From positions 873,001 through 937,000 of the forward strand of contig NZ_JPDS01000002.1 in assembly GCF_000766795.1 (NCBI RefSeq): a stretch of 64,000 nt of DNA, in the 5' to 3' direction. The notes beneath the pieces were generated by a model. That model made no database searches. It was not told where the DNA came from and was given only the letters and a program-made list of their open reading frames with translations. Made by a program: the position numbers and the translations under genes. Shown here in pieces: positions 8,265 to 17,145 of this stretch (its first letter is position 1; each line of letters starts with the position of its first letter). This DNA is from Polaribacter sp. Hel1_85. Lineage in GTDB: Bacteria > Bacteroidota > Bacteroidia > Flavobacteriales > Flavobacteriaceae.

Positions 8265-8278
8265 GTTCCACGTGAAAC
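8265..8278. promoter_or_regulatory. parS-like palindrome upstream of mnmG
   Basis: GTTCCACGTGAAAC differs at one base from the inner 14 bases of the ParB-binding parS consensus (GTTTCACGTGAAAC). It lies 9 bases upstream of the mnmG start codon, between ybeY and mnmG. Binding of ParB is inferred from sequence alone; parA and parB are not in the window. Confidence 0.6.
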
Positions 8279-8304
8279 TTTTATTTTATTAACCTGATTA
8301 TCAA

Positions 8305-8715
8305 TTATTTAAACTCTAATAAAGCTTTATTTTCAGCATTTCTCATCTTCAGTTTCTCATCTTCAGATTTATCTTTATATCCCATATAATGTAAAACTCC
8401 ATGAATCATAACTCTGTGTAATTCATCTAAAAAAGATACTTCAAAATCTTTAGCATTATCTTCTACTCTTTCTATAGAAATATAAATATCTCCACTAATT
8501 AATTTTCCTAAAGTATTATCAAAACTAATAACATCTGTAAGAGTATCGTGTTGTAAAAACTCTACATTTAACTTATGAAGGTATTCATCATCACAAAAGA
8601 TATAGTTAATTTCACCAACACTAAACCCTTCTTCAGAGACAACAGTATCAATCCAATATTCTAAAAGGTTTTCACCTTTTAATTCAAATGATGTTTCATA
8701 ATTAAAAGTAATCAT
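8305..8715 (-). CDS. ybeY: rRNA maturation RNase YbeY
   Basis: 136 residues, UPF0054/YbeY family, a metal-dependent endoribonuclease for 16S rRNA 3' end maturation and ribosome quality control. The family motif reads HGVLHYMGYKD: His105 and His109 are present, but the position of the third zinc-binding His of the classic HGxxHxxxxxH motif holds Asp115. The upstream LTDVISFD motif is intact. Its start lies two bases from the DUF4175 stop, so the two are co-translated; mnmG follows after 48 bases. Confidence 0.93.
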   Translation of the reverse strand: MITFNYETSFELKGENLLEYWIDTVVSEEGFSVGEINYIFCDDEYLHKLNVEFLQHDTLTDVISFDNTLGKLISGDIYISIERVEDNAKDFEVSFLDELHRVMIHGVLHYMGYKDKSEDEKLKMRNAENKALLEFK

Positions 8716-8717
8716 AC

Positions 8718-11700
8718 CTAGCCTTTCTTTTTATCAGAAAAATAATCTCTGACTTTCTTTTTATAATTTTGCTGCAAAGGTAATGATTGTCTGTTTAATA
8801 TCTCTGTTTGATTGTAAAACTGCTTTTTAAATTGAATTGCTTTTATATTTCGCTTCTCAAACTCTTTTTGATTCGTATTGGATTTACGCTTTTTATCTTT
8901 TCCTTGCTCTAAAGCAGCCTTATCTAATTTTAATAATTCGTAGTTTAGGTTTTTCATTTTTTGAAGTGTACCTGCATTAAAACCTTTTTCTAAAATTTCA
9001 TTTTCTAAGTCTTCCATTTTCTTTAAAGCTTTTCTTGCTTCAGAATTTACTCCATTACCACCACTCTCAGATTGTTTAATTTGGTTTTGTAATTCTTGTC
9101 TTAATAAACTTTGTTGTTTATAAATTTCATAAATTTCTCCATCTAAATCGTCATTAGATTCTCCTTCTCCACTTCCATTTTTATTTCCGTTTTTACCTGG
9201 TTTTTCTCCTTTGCCTTTTTCTCCACCCTTACCTTTCTCTCCAGGTTTTCCTTTTTCACCGGGTTTTTTACCTTTTTTATCACCAGGTTTTTGTCCAGTT
9301 TTCATTCCTTTCTCCATTTTTTTAGACAGCTCTCCTTGTTTCTTAATTAAGTCTGGCAAACTAAAACCCTTTCCTTTTCCTTTCTTCCCTTTCCCCATTT
9401 TCATGGACATCGCATTTTTCATGCTATTTAAAATGTTACTTAAATAATCTGCTAAATTGTTAACAGAAGTCATCACATAACGTTGATTTGAAACTCCGTT
9501 TGAAAAACGATTCTCAGAAAAATTATCTAAAGAAGAATCAAGGTTGTAATGAGTTGTAGATAAATCGTCTTTTATTTTTGCAGAGATTTTAGGCAACCTC
9601 ATTGATAGAACATATAAACTATCATCTATATGTTCGAAATAAGTTTTTAATTGATTTTGGCTTTTTAAATCTTTTCCAAAGTCTGGGTGAGAGGTTGAAG
9701 TCTCTTCAAACTTATGCATTAAGTTTTCTTGTTTGAAAGAAAAAATGACTAGATTTTCTAAAATTTTACGCAAATCATCCATGTTTTCTTCCATAGATTC
9801 ACCTTGCATTTCCATCATAGATTTTTGCATTTTGGCACTCATTTCTTTCATTTTCTTAGAAGACTTTTTCTGATTTTGTTTAGCATCAGAACTATTTTCT
9901 TTAGAAAGATTTTCTTCAGATTTCTTTAACTCAGAATCAACATCTTCTTTTTCATCTTCCACATCTGGAAGCTCCATTGGTTCTTTAAGTTTTTCATTAT
10001 CTTTATTAAGCTCTTCTAATTCTTTTTTAATTTCATCAAACGCCTTTTTAATTTGTTTTTGAGCTTCTAAATCATCTTCTTTTTTATTCGATAAATCTTC
10101 TTGCTTTTTTGCAAGTTTTTCAATTTTATCTGCAATTTGCATTGTTTTTTGCTCAACATAAAAACGTTTTGTTAATTCTAAAATACGTTCTAAACTTCTT
10201 TCTTGTTGTTTATTTTGTTGTGCTAATTCTTTGGCTTTTTTAACTAAATCTTCTTTGTTTAGTTTTTCTGCCATTTTCTGAATTTCATCTAACAATTTTT
10301 GTTGCTTCTCTAACTTCTTAAGTTCTTCTATTCGTTTTTTTAATTCATCTTTTTTATTCTGAAGATCTTCATTTGTTTCTTTCTTTTCTTCTAAATTTTC
10401 TTGCAACTTATCTGTTTGACGTTGCATCATTTTATTATAATTATTCTGACGCTCTACAAACTTCTGAATCTTCTTTTTATCATTCCAATTTATCTTCTTC
10501 TTACCTTGTAAATCTTTCTGAACTTTTTCTAACTCCTTATTTTGTTTCTGTTGTTTCTGAATAGAGTTTTCAATATTATTAATGGTATTTCTTTGTTCTT
10601 GCAACAACTCCTCCTCTACTTCTTCTGTAGTTTTTTGACGATAATTAAAAACTTTACTTTTTGCTTTCTTACTTCCGTTTACAACATCATTGTCAAAAAC
10701 CTGAAAAAACAATTCGTAATTAATACCTTTTGTAAGATTTAAACCATCAGGAAATTGATAAAAGAAAGTTTGAATATTTTCTTTGGTAATTTGTAAATCG
10801 AAAGTTTGTTGTGCTTGCGGATTTGCATCATCATAATAAACAATCTGTAATTTTCTAATTCCATTATCATCAGAAATCTGACCAGCAAATTGTGCTGTTC
10901 CACGAGAAATGCTATCAATATTAGATTGCACAGAAATTAATGGAGTTTCATCTTTTATAACATCAACAGAAAATTGTAAGTTTTCAAAATCTTTTAAATT
11001 TTTGTTTGATGATGCTATTTGATAATTAATGGCATTCTGAATTCTTTTAGAATATTTAAAATTATTATCAGAAATCAATTCAAAGAAAGCTCTTTTATTA
11101 TTATTGATAAAAGCCAAAGAATCTGTTTGATTCGCATTTACATTCCAAGTAATTCTTGTTCCTTCTGGCACAACTATATTTCCAGAATTTTTAATTGTTT
11201 CATTTCTTTTCCCTAAATATCTAGGATAATTAATGTCTAAAGAAATATTATTAATTGTAGGTGTTTTTATAACTTCTATTGTATAATCTTGAGATTGAAT
11301 TCCGTTTGCTTCTATGTAAAAATCGATAGGATTTTGAACGTCAGAAAATGTATAAGAAAAAGTTCCATTTCCGTTATTTTGAAGAAAATATTGTTGATTA
11401 TCAAATTGGATTTTAGCTTCACTTGGCAACATATTTCCAACAGTGTTTACCAAAATTGTAAGTGGTTTTCCTTGAATTACTTTTAGAGAAGTATTTTCTA
11501 TTGAAAATAAAAATGGCGCAGGCGGATTATAGGTAGTTCTGTGATTTACAACACGTTCTAAACTTTGAGTAAGTGCACTATTAGTACCTGTAAATAAAGT
11601 AATTAGCCAAATTAAAACAGGAATTATTGTATATTTTAAGTATTTAGTATTCTTTTTAAAATCTACAGCTTTAACAAAAGGAATGGGTTGTAATTCTGCT

Positions 11701-12095
11701 GCTTTTTGATCGATACTGGCTAATAATAAATCAGATTGATTTGCATTTTGTTTTAATTGTAAAACATTCAATAATTTATCTTGAACTTCAGGAAAATGGC
11801 TTCCAATAATTTTAGAAGATTGTTCAAAAGAAATTCCTTTTCTTAAACCAATCAATTTAAAAATAGGAATAAAAATAAATCGAATTAATAGAAACAATTC
11901 AACAATCAAAAACAACCAAAATAGAATAGTTCTTGCTGTTGGTTTTAACCATAAAAAGTATTCTAAAAACAACGTAAAAAATAAGTACAAACATCCTAAA
12001 GAAAGAAATAATATTCCTCCTTTTATCAATTCACTTGTATAATACTTACGTGAAAATTGATGTAATTTTTGCTCAATACTTTTAAATCCACTCAT
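8718..12095 (-). CDS. DUF4175 family large membrane/coiled-coil protein
   Basis: 1125 residues. The N-terminus has hydrophobic segments at about 23-45, 55-80 and 155-170. These are followed by a beta-rich part with Ig-like character (about 185-480), then a very long charged coiled coil (about 490-760) rich in Lys, Glu and Gln. Next is a Gly/Lys/Pro low-complexity stretch near 930-1000 (repeats such as GEKGKPGEKGKGGEKGKG), and a helical C-terminus. DUF4175 proteins are conserved in Bacteroidetes, but their function is not established. The fixed position before ybeY-mnmG suggests a housekeeping role at the cell envelope, which is an inference. Confidence 0.85.
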   Translation of the reverse strand: MSGFKSIEQKLHQFSRKYYTSELIKGGILFLSLGCLYLFFTLFLEYFLWLKPTARTILFWLFLIVELFLLIRFIFIPIFKLIGLRKGISFEQSSKIIGSHFPEVQDKLLNVLQLKQNANQSDLLLASIDQKAAELQPIPFVKAVDFKKNTKYLKYTIIPVLIWLITLFTGTNSALTQSLERVVNHRTTYNPPAPFLFSIENTSLKVIQGKPLTILVNTVGNMLPSEAKIQFDNQQYFLQNNGNGTFSYTFSDVQNPIDFYIEANGIQSQDYTIEVIKTPTINNISLDINYPRYLGKRNETIKNSGNIVVPEGTRITWNVNANQTDSLAFINNNKRAFFELISDNNFKYSKRIQNAINYQIASSNKNLKDFENLQFSVDVIKDETPLISVQSNIDSISRGTAQFAGQISDDNGIRKLQIVYYDDANPQAQQTFDLQITKENIQTFFYQFPDGLNLTKGINYELFFQVFDNDVVNGSKKAKSKVFNYRQKTTEEVEEELLQEQRNTINNIENSIQKQQKQNKELEKVQKDLQGKKKINWNDKKKIQKFVERQNNYNKMMQRQTDKLQENLEEKKETNEDLQNKKDELKKRIEELKKLEKQQKLLDEIQKMAEKLNKEDLVKKAKELAQQNKQQERSLERILELTKRFYVEQKTMQIADKIEKLAKKQEDLSNKKEDDLEAQKQIKKAFDEIKKELEELNKDNEKLKEPMELPDVEDEKEDVDSELKKSEENLSKENSSDAKQNQKKSSKKMKEMSAKMQKSMMEMQGESMEENMDDLRKILENLVIFSFKQENLMHKFEETSTSHPDFGKDLKSQNQLKTYFEHIDDSLYVLSMRLPKISAKIKDDLSTTHYNLDSSLDNFSENRFSNGVSNQRYVMTSVNNLADYLSNILNSMKNAMSMKMGKGKKGKGKGFSLPDLIKKQGELSKKMEKGMKTGQKPGDKKGKKPGEKGKPGEKGKGGEKGKGEKPGKNGNKNGSGEGESNDDLDGEIYEIYKQQSLLRQELQNQIKQSESGGNGVNSEARKALKKMEDLENEILEKGFNAGTLQKMKNLNYELLKLDKAALEQGKDKKRKSNTNQKEFEKRNIKAIQFKKQFYNQTEILNRQSLPLQQNYKKKVRDYFSDKKKG

Positions 12096-12206
12096 AATTA
12101 ACTTTTAAAAATACTATTTTTACATTGATACACAATCAAATAATTGTTAAAACGATTTTTGTAAGTAATTCTATATTTCTTCAACTAAGTTAAAAAATTA
12201 AAAAAA

Positions 12207-13061
12207 ATGAAACAAATAGCGAGTTTTCTAATTCTATTGGTAAGTATTTCTGCATTTTCTCAAGGACCTTGGACACAAGAAAAAGGGAAATTTTATACAC
12301 AATTTTCGTTTTCTACAATACCAAGTTATGATGAATTATTTGGTGATCCTGATTATAATCCACAGAGAAATATTACAGATAATACATTTCAATTTTATGG
12401 AGAATATGGTATTTCAAATAAAACAACTTTACTTATCAATGTTCCATTAAAAATGATAAAAACAGGTGATTTAATTCCATTTTTTGCACCAGCAATACCA
12501 AATCCAAATTATAAAATATATAATTCTGATAAAGAAATTTCTTTAGGAAATATCGAAATTGGAATAAAACACAACTTTTATAAAAAAGATTGGTTGCTTT
12601 CTGGTCAGTTTTCTATAGAAACAAACACAAGTACTTTTGATGTAAATTCTGGTATAAGAACCGGTTATGATGCTTTTACTTTTACACCTCTTTTTATAGC
12701 AGGAAAAAGTTTTAATAAAGGATATTTGCAAACATTTATTGGATCTAAAATTAGGACTAACAACTACTCTTCTAACTTTAAAATTGGTGGAGAATACGGA
12801 ACAAAAATTACTAAAAATATTTGGTTGGTTGGTTTTGTAGATATTGAAAAATCTTTTAAAAATGGTAATATTAATTTACCTGCTTCAAATTTAGCAACAG
12901 GTTTATATGTTAACGACCAAGAATATGGTGTTGTTGGTGTAAAAGCAATTGGAGAATTCTCTGATAATTTTGGAATGACAGCTAGTTTACCAGCTGCTTT
13001 TTTTGGAAATAATGTTGCTAAACAAGTAGCATTATCTGTTGGAATTTATAAGAAGTTTTAG
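12207..13061 (+). CDS. Putative outer-membrane beta-barrel protein
   Basis: 284 residues. A signal peptide (about 1-18, cleaved after SAFS) precedes a protein made of alternating amphipathic strands with turns rich in Asn and Gly (for example QFYGEYGISNKTTLLINVPL, EISLGNIEIGIKHNF and GGEYGTKITKNIWLVGF) and ending in a hydrophobic strand with a terminal Phe (VGIYKKF). This pattern fits an outer-membrane barrel of the transporter/porin type in Bacteroidetes. The substrate is unknown. It is a single gene, divergent from DUF4175, and its stop overlaps the convergent next gene by four bases. Confidence 0.65.
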   Translation: MKQIASFLILLVSISAFSQGPWTQEKGKFYTQFSFSTIPSYDELFGDPDYNPQRNITDNTFQFYGEYGISNKTTLLINVPLKMIKTGDLIPFFAPAIPNPNYKIYNSDKEISLGNIEIGIKHNFYKKDWLLSGQFSIETNTSTFDVNSGIRTGYDAFTFTPLFIAGKSFNKGYLQTFIGSKIRTNNYSSNFKIGGEYGTKITKNIWLVGFVDIEKSFKNGNINLPASNLATGLYVNDQEYGVVGVKAIGEFSDNFGMTASLPAAFFGNNVAKQVALSVGIYKKF

Positions 13062-13612
13062 GTTAATTCTATATCAACATCTATTTCTTGAATTCCATGA
13101 ATTTCTTTATCAAATTTAATTTTATTGGTATACTTTTGATTATATAAATTTAAAACCTCATCAATCTCTTTTTTCTTGTTTTCAATAAAATTTAATTGAG
13201 TTTTATGATTATTAATGTTGTTTATAGATTTTTTAAGATAATAATATCCTGTTACTAAAATGATAAAGGAAACTGTAGTTGTATATTCTGCTGATTTGAG
13301 TGAAGTTCTAAAACCATTGTTAAGAAAATAATCAAAAACAAAATAGCCAACAACCAACAAGAAGACTCCTATAATACTTCCTGAAATAAAATTTTTATAA
13401 ACCTTCTTTTTAGATAGTTTTAAATCTTCATATTCAATAAGAATATCTTCTAAAGTATTTAATAACTTCTCATCAAAATTTATTCTAACACAAGTTCTAT
13501 TAAACTCAGGTTTTTTATTCGTTAATCCACATAAATCACCATCTTTTAAACTTAATTTTTGATGATCACATAAGTCACAATGCTTTTTCATTTTCATCTT
13601 ATAAAAATACAT
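13058..13612 (-). CDS. Membrane protein with N-terminal Cys cluster (zinc-ribbon-like)
   Basis: 184 residues from the first ATG; starts at codons 6 or 8 (MKMKKHC or MKKHC) are equally possible and put the cysteines near the N-terminus. The motif Cys-x2-Cys...Cys-GLTNKKPEF-x3-Cys looks like a small metal-binding knuckle. Two hydrophobic segments follow (about 72-92 and 105-125), then a charged helical C-terminus. The same kind of Cys knuckle precedes membrane helices in several uncharacterised Bacteroidetes proteins. Function is unknown. The stop codon overlaps the end of the convergent barrel gene. Confidence 0.65.
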   Translation of the reverse strand: MYFYKMKMKKHCDLCDHQKLSLKDGDLCGLTNKKPEFNRTCVRINFDEKLLNTLEDILIEYEDLKLSKKKVYKNFISGSIIGVFLLVVGYFVFDYFLNNGFRTSLKSAEYTTTVSFIILVTGYYYLKKSINNINNHKTQLNFIENKKKEIDEVLNLYNQKYTNKIKFDKEIHGIQEIDVDIELT

Positions 13613-13701
13613 AAAAACTAAGTTTTTCTATGTGTCTAAGTGATCAACATACTACAAAAACAATAATTTAAAAATTGATGGCGAACTTTTTATATAAAAA
13701 C

Positions 13702-13709
13702 TATCTTTG
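13702..13709 (+). promoter_or_regulatory. Probable -7 promoter box for gltX
   Basis: TATCTTTG matches TAnnTTTG exactly; the nearest upstream TTG (13675-13677) is a little too distant. The implied leader of about 145 bases contains the dispersed hairpin repeat at 13751-13822, which would therefore be transcribed ahead of gltX. Confidence 0.5.
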
Positions 13710-13750
13710 CAGCAACAGAAAAAGATTTTACTAGAAAAGTAAAATAGTCT

Positions 13751-13822
13751 GTCATTTCGACTGAAATGGAGAAATCTAAAATAATAGATTTTTCGACTTC
13801 ATTTCATTCCGCTAAAAATGAC
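13751..13822. repeat. Dispersed hairpin repeat, TCATTTCGA family
   Basis: The unit starts GTCATTTCGACTGAAAT and ends AAAATGAC. The inner arms GAGAAATCTA and TAGATTTTTC pair around a short AT loop. It is one member of the family seen at 3.5, 20.5, 25.2, 40.0 and 59.3 kb. Confidence 0.75.
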
Positions 13823-13859
13823 ATTAAATTTAGAAATACAGAATTAAAAAATATAAAAA

Positions 13860-15380
13860 ATGGAATCTAATGTTCGCGTTCGTTTTGCACCAAGTCCTAC
13901 AGGGCCTTTACATATTGGAGGTGTAAGAACAGCTTTATACAATTATTTATTTGCTAAAAAATATAACGGAACTTTTGTCTTAAGAATAGAAGACACAGAC
14001 CAAACACGTTATGTTGCAAATGCAGAACAATATATTATAGGCGCTTTAGAATGGTGTAATATTCCTTTTGATGAAGGTCCAGGAAAAAACGAAAAATTTG
14101 GTCCTTACAGACAATCAGAACGTAAAGAATTATACAAACAATATGCAGATCAGTTAATAAAAACAGGTTGGGCATATTATGCTTTTGACACTGCAGAGCA
14201 GTTAGATGGTTATAGAAAAGGTCATGAAGCAGAAGGAAAAACGTTTATCTATAATTGGCATAACAGAGAAAAAGGACGTTTGGTAAACTCTTTGGTTTTA
14301 ACTGAAGAAGAAGTACAAGCTAAAATTAATGCTGGCGAAAATTATGTAATTCGTTTTAAAACTCCACAAGATGAGCTTTTAAGAATGAATGATGAAATTC
14401 GTGGAGATATTAAAATTGATACCAATACTTTAGATGATAAAATTTTATTTAAAGGAGACGGAATGCCAACGTATCATTTAGCAAATATTGTAGATGATCA
14501 TTTAATGGAAATTACCCACGTAATTCGTGGTGAAGAATGGTTACCATCAATGGCATTACATGTTTTATTATATAGATCATTTGGTTGGAATGCTCCAAAA
14601 TTTGCACATTTACCATTAATTTTAAAACCTGTTGGAAAAGGAAAATTAAGTAAAAGAGATGGAGATAAGTTAGGTTTTCCAGTATTTCCTTTAGAATATA
14701 CAAACGAAGTTTCTGGCGATGTTTCTCGTGGTTATAAAGAAGATGGTTATTTTTCTGATGCTTTTATAAACATGTTAGCTTTCTTAGGATGGAATCCAGG
14801 AACAGAACAAGAAATATTCTCTTTAGAAAACTTAATTGAGTCTTTCGATTTAAAAAGAGTGAGTAAATCTGGAGCAAAATTTAGTCCAGATAAAGCAAAA
14901 TGGTTTAATCAACAATATATGCAGACAAAGTCTGATGTTGAATTAACAGATTTATACTTACCTATTCTATCAGAAAAAGGAATTACAAAAGACAAAGAAT
15001 TTGTTTTAAAAGTAGTTGCTGCCATAAAAGAAAGAGCTGTTTTTGTAAATGATTTTTGGGGTTTATCTAGTTTCTTTTTCGAAACTCCAACAGAATATGA
15101 TGCAAAAGCTTCTAAGAAAAACTGGAAAGAAGGAACTCCAGATTTAATGAATGAATTAATTACCGTAATTTCATCAATCAAAGACTTTTCTTCAGAAAAT
15201 ACAGAGAAAGAAGTTAAAGAATGGATTTCTGGCAAGGAAATTGGTTTTGGTAAAGTAATGCAACCTTTAAGATTGTCTTTAGTTGGTAAATTAGCAGGTC
15301 CTCATTTATTTGATATTATTACTATGATTGGTAAAGATGAGACAATTAAAAGGTTAGAAAACGCAGTTTCTAAATTATAA
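13860..15380 (+). CDS. gltX: Glutamate--tRNA ligase
   Basis: Class I aminoacyl-tRNA synthetase charging tRNA-Glu in the cytoplasm. The HIGH-type motif is PSPTGPLHIGGVRTALYN near residues 11-28, and the KMSKS-type motif appears as KLSKRDGDK near residue 264. The 506 residues match bacterial GltX. No glnS gene is visible, and whether this enzyme also charges tRNA-Gln cannot be told here. A small secreted-protein gene starts four bases downstream and is probably co-transcribed. Confidence 0.97.
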   Translation: MESNVRVRFAPSPTGPLHIGGVRTALYNYLFAKKYNGTFVLRIEDTDQTRYVANAEQYIIGALEWCNIPFDEGPGKNEKFGPYRQSERKELYKQYADQLIKTGWAYYAFDTAEQLDGYRKGHEAEGKTFIYNWHNREKGRLVNSLVLTEEEVQAKINAGENYVIRFKTPQDELLRMNDEIRGDIKIDTNTLDDKILFKGDGMPTYHLANIVDDHLMEITHVIRGEEWLPSMALHVLLYRSFGWNAPKFAHLPLILKPVGKGKLSKRDGDKLGFPVFPLEYTNEVSGDVSRGYKEDGYFSDAFINMLAFLGWNPGTEQEIFSLENLIESFDLKRVSKSGAKFSPDKAKWFNQQYMQTKSDVELTDLYLPILSEKGITKDKEFVLKVVAAIKERAVFVNDFWGLSSFFFETPTEYDAKASKKNWKEGTPDLMNELITVISSIKDFSSENTEKEVKEWISGKEIGFGKVMQPLRLSLVGKLAGPHLFDIITMIGKDETIKRLENAVSKL

Positions 15381-15383
15381 ATT

Positions 15384-15920
15384 ATGAAAAAATATATCTT
15401 ACTTATTATTCTATTTTGTGGTTTTACAGCCCAAGCTCAATATGGTTATGGAAATGGTACTAGACAACGCCAAAGACAAATGCCTCAAGCGCAACAAGAA
15501 GCTCCAGAACCTGATTTTCCGATAGAAAAATATTTAGGAATTGTTAATTATGATATTAAAAAAGCTGCAAAAAAAACGAGTATTAAATTGTCTTCTAAAA
15601 AAGGAATAGAGTTTTCTAAAATACTAACCACTTATAATAAAGACATAAAAGACATTATTAGAATTAATAGTTTTTTAATAAGAAGCACAAAAGATATGGT
15701 TGATAATTTTCAGAAATTAGCTATGAAAAGTGGTGATTTTTCAAATCAAACGAAAGTTCAAAAGAAAATGGTTGAAAACTTAAAACCTATATCTCTCACA
15801 TTAAAAGAAGAAGATGTTAAATTATATGCTGCAATGAAAGAGTTACTTTCTGAAAAACAATATAAAAAGTGGCTTAAGTACAATAAAAAAAGGCACACGT
15901 TCTTCAAAAAAGAAGAATAA
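15384..15920 (+). CDS. Small secreted helical protein, unknown function
   Basis: 178 residues with a signal peptide (about 1-18, ending AQAQ), then a Gln/Arg/Pro-rich spacer (TRQRQRQMPQAQQEAP). A mostly helical body follows, ending in LSEKQYKKWLKYNKK, which recalls the LTEEQ-type helices of Spy/CpxP-like periplasmic proteins, although no family can be assigned firmly. It is coupled to gltX by a three-base gap and closed by a perfect-stem terminator. The flavobacterial gltX-linked position suggests conservation, but nothing in sequence reveals the job. Confidence 0.7.
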   Translation: MKKYILLIILFCGFTAQAQYGYGNGTRQRQRQMPQAQQEAPEPDFPIEKYLGIVNYDIKKAAKKTSIKLSSKKGIEFSKILTTYNKDIKDIIRINSFLIRSTKDMVDNFQKLAMKSGDFSNQTKVQKKMVENLKPISLTLKEEDVKLYAAMKELLSEKQYKKWLKYNKKRHTFFKKEE

Positions 15921-15941
15921 ACTACACTACAATATAAATTA

Positions 15942-15975
15942 AAAACCCTGTAAAATATATTTTTACAGGGTTTTT
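15942..15975 (+). terminator. Rho-independent terminator after the gltX operon
   Basis: The 15-base arms AAAAACCCTGTAAAA and TTTTACAGGGTTTTT pair perfectly around a TATA loop, and a T-rich tail follows. Confidence 0.9.
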
Positions 15976-16076
15976 TCATTTTAAAATGTAACATTTTTAT
16001 TAAAAACCGTCTAATAAATAACTACTAAAATTCAGTATCTTTACTTAATTCAATTATTAATTTAAAAAATTTAACT

Positions 16077-17003
16077 ATGTTACCTGTAATTCCTATTCTT
16101 ATTGTATTTGCTGTATTGGTTGTTTTTGCATCTTTTTTTATGGTAAAACAACAAACTGCTGCTATTATTGAACGTTTTGGAAAATTTCAAATTATTCGTC
16201 ATTCTGGACTTCAAATGAAAATTCCTTTTGTTGATAGAGTTGCAGGAAAATTGAGTTTAAAAATTCAACAATTAGATGTAATTATTGAAACAAAAACACT
16301 TGATGATGTATTTGTAAAGTTAAAAGTTTCTGTACAGTACAAAGTAATTAGGGAAAAAGTATATGATTCTTTTTATAAGCTAGATTATCCTCATGAGCAA
16401 ATTACTTCATACGTATTTGATGTTGTAAGAGCAGAAGTGCCAAAAATGAAATTAGATGACGTTTTTGTAAAAAAAGATGATATTGCTATTGCTGTAAAAA
16501 CAGAATTAAATGATGCAATGTCTGATTATGGATTTGATATTATTAAAACCTTAGTTACAGATATAGATCCAGATGGACAAGTAAAAGAAGCTATGAATAG
16601 AATTAATGCTTCAGAACGTGAAAAAGTTGCTGCACAATATGAAGGTGATGCACAACGTATTTTAATTGTAGAACGTGCAAAAGCAGAAGCAGAAAGCAAG
16701 CGTTTACAAGGACAAGGTATTGCAGATCAAAGACGTGAAATTGCACGTGGTTTAGAAGAATCTGTAGATGTTTTAAATAGAGTTGGTATTAATAGTCAAG
16801 AAGCTTCTGCTTTAATTGTTGTAACACAGCACTATGATACTTTGCAATCTATTGGTAGTGAAACCAATAGTAATTTAATTTTATTACCAAACTCACCACA
16901 AGCCGGTAGTACAATGTTAAATGATATGGTTGCTAGTTTTACAGCAAGTAACCAAATAGGAGAAGCTATGAAAAAAGCACAACCTAAAAAGAAAAAAGAA
17001 TAA
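16077..17003 (+). CDS. SPFH/Band 7 (stomatin-like) membrane protein
   Basis: 308 residues. It has one N-terminal membrane anchor (about 4-22), then the SPFH domain (about 20-185) with AAIIERFGKFQII and TKTLDDVFVKLKVSVQYKV. A charged coiled-coil region rich in Ala, Glu and Arg follows (about 175-235), with a Ser/Asn-rich C-terminus. These proteins oligomerise into membrane microdomain scaffolds and often control membrane proteases. The usual NfeD partner is not next to it, so it looks closer to the QmcA/YbbK type. It stands alone between two terminators. Confidence 0.88.
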   Translation: MLPVIPILIVFAVLVVFASFFMVKQQTAAIIERFGKFQIIRHSGLQMKIPFVDRVAGKLSLKIQQLDVIIETKTLDDVFVKLKVSVQYKVIREKVYDSFYKLDYPHEQITSYVFDVVRAEVPKMKLDDVFVKKDDIAIAVKTELNDAMSDYGFDIIKTLVTDIDPDGQVKEAMNRINASEREKVAAQYEGDAQRILIVERAKAEAESKRLQGQGIADQRREIARGLEESVDVLNRVGINSQEASALIVVTQHYDTLQSIGSETNSNLILLPNSPQAGSTMLNDMVASFTASNQIGEAMKKAQPKKKKE

Positions 17004-17029
17004 ATTTTTATTTTAAAAAATTTAACCTC

Positions 17030-17065
17030 ACCTTTTGTTTTATTATGTAAACAAAAGGTAATTTT
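17030..17065 (+). terminator. Rho-independent terminator after the SPFH gene
   Basis: The arms ACCTTTTGTTT and AAACAAAAGGT pair around an eight-base loop, and AATTTTTTT follows. Confidence 0.85.
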
Positions 17066-17145
17066 TTTATATTCTAATTTAAAAAACCTTAAAATAAGGG
17101 GAGTTTTATTATTTTTAAAGAAAAATTAATAGAAAAAGATTAAAA

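Noticed and set aside
9211..9447. Plus-strand frame rich in Pro and Phe
   Set aside because: Antisense shadow of the Gly/Lys-rich stretch of DUF4175.
16740..16752. GCACGTGG in the SPFH gene as another parS site
   Set aside because: Only the central CACGTG is palindromic; the flanks do not match parS.
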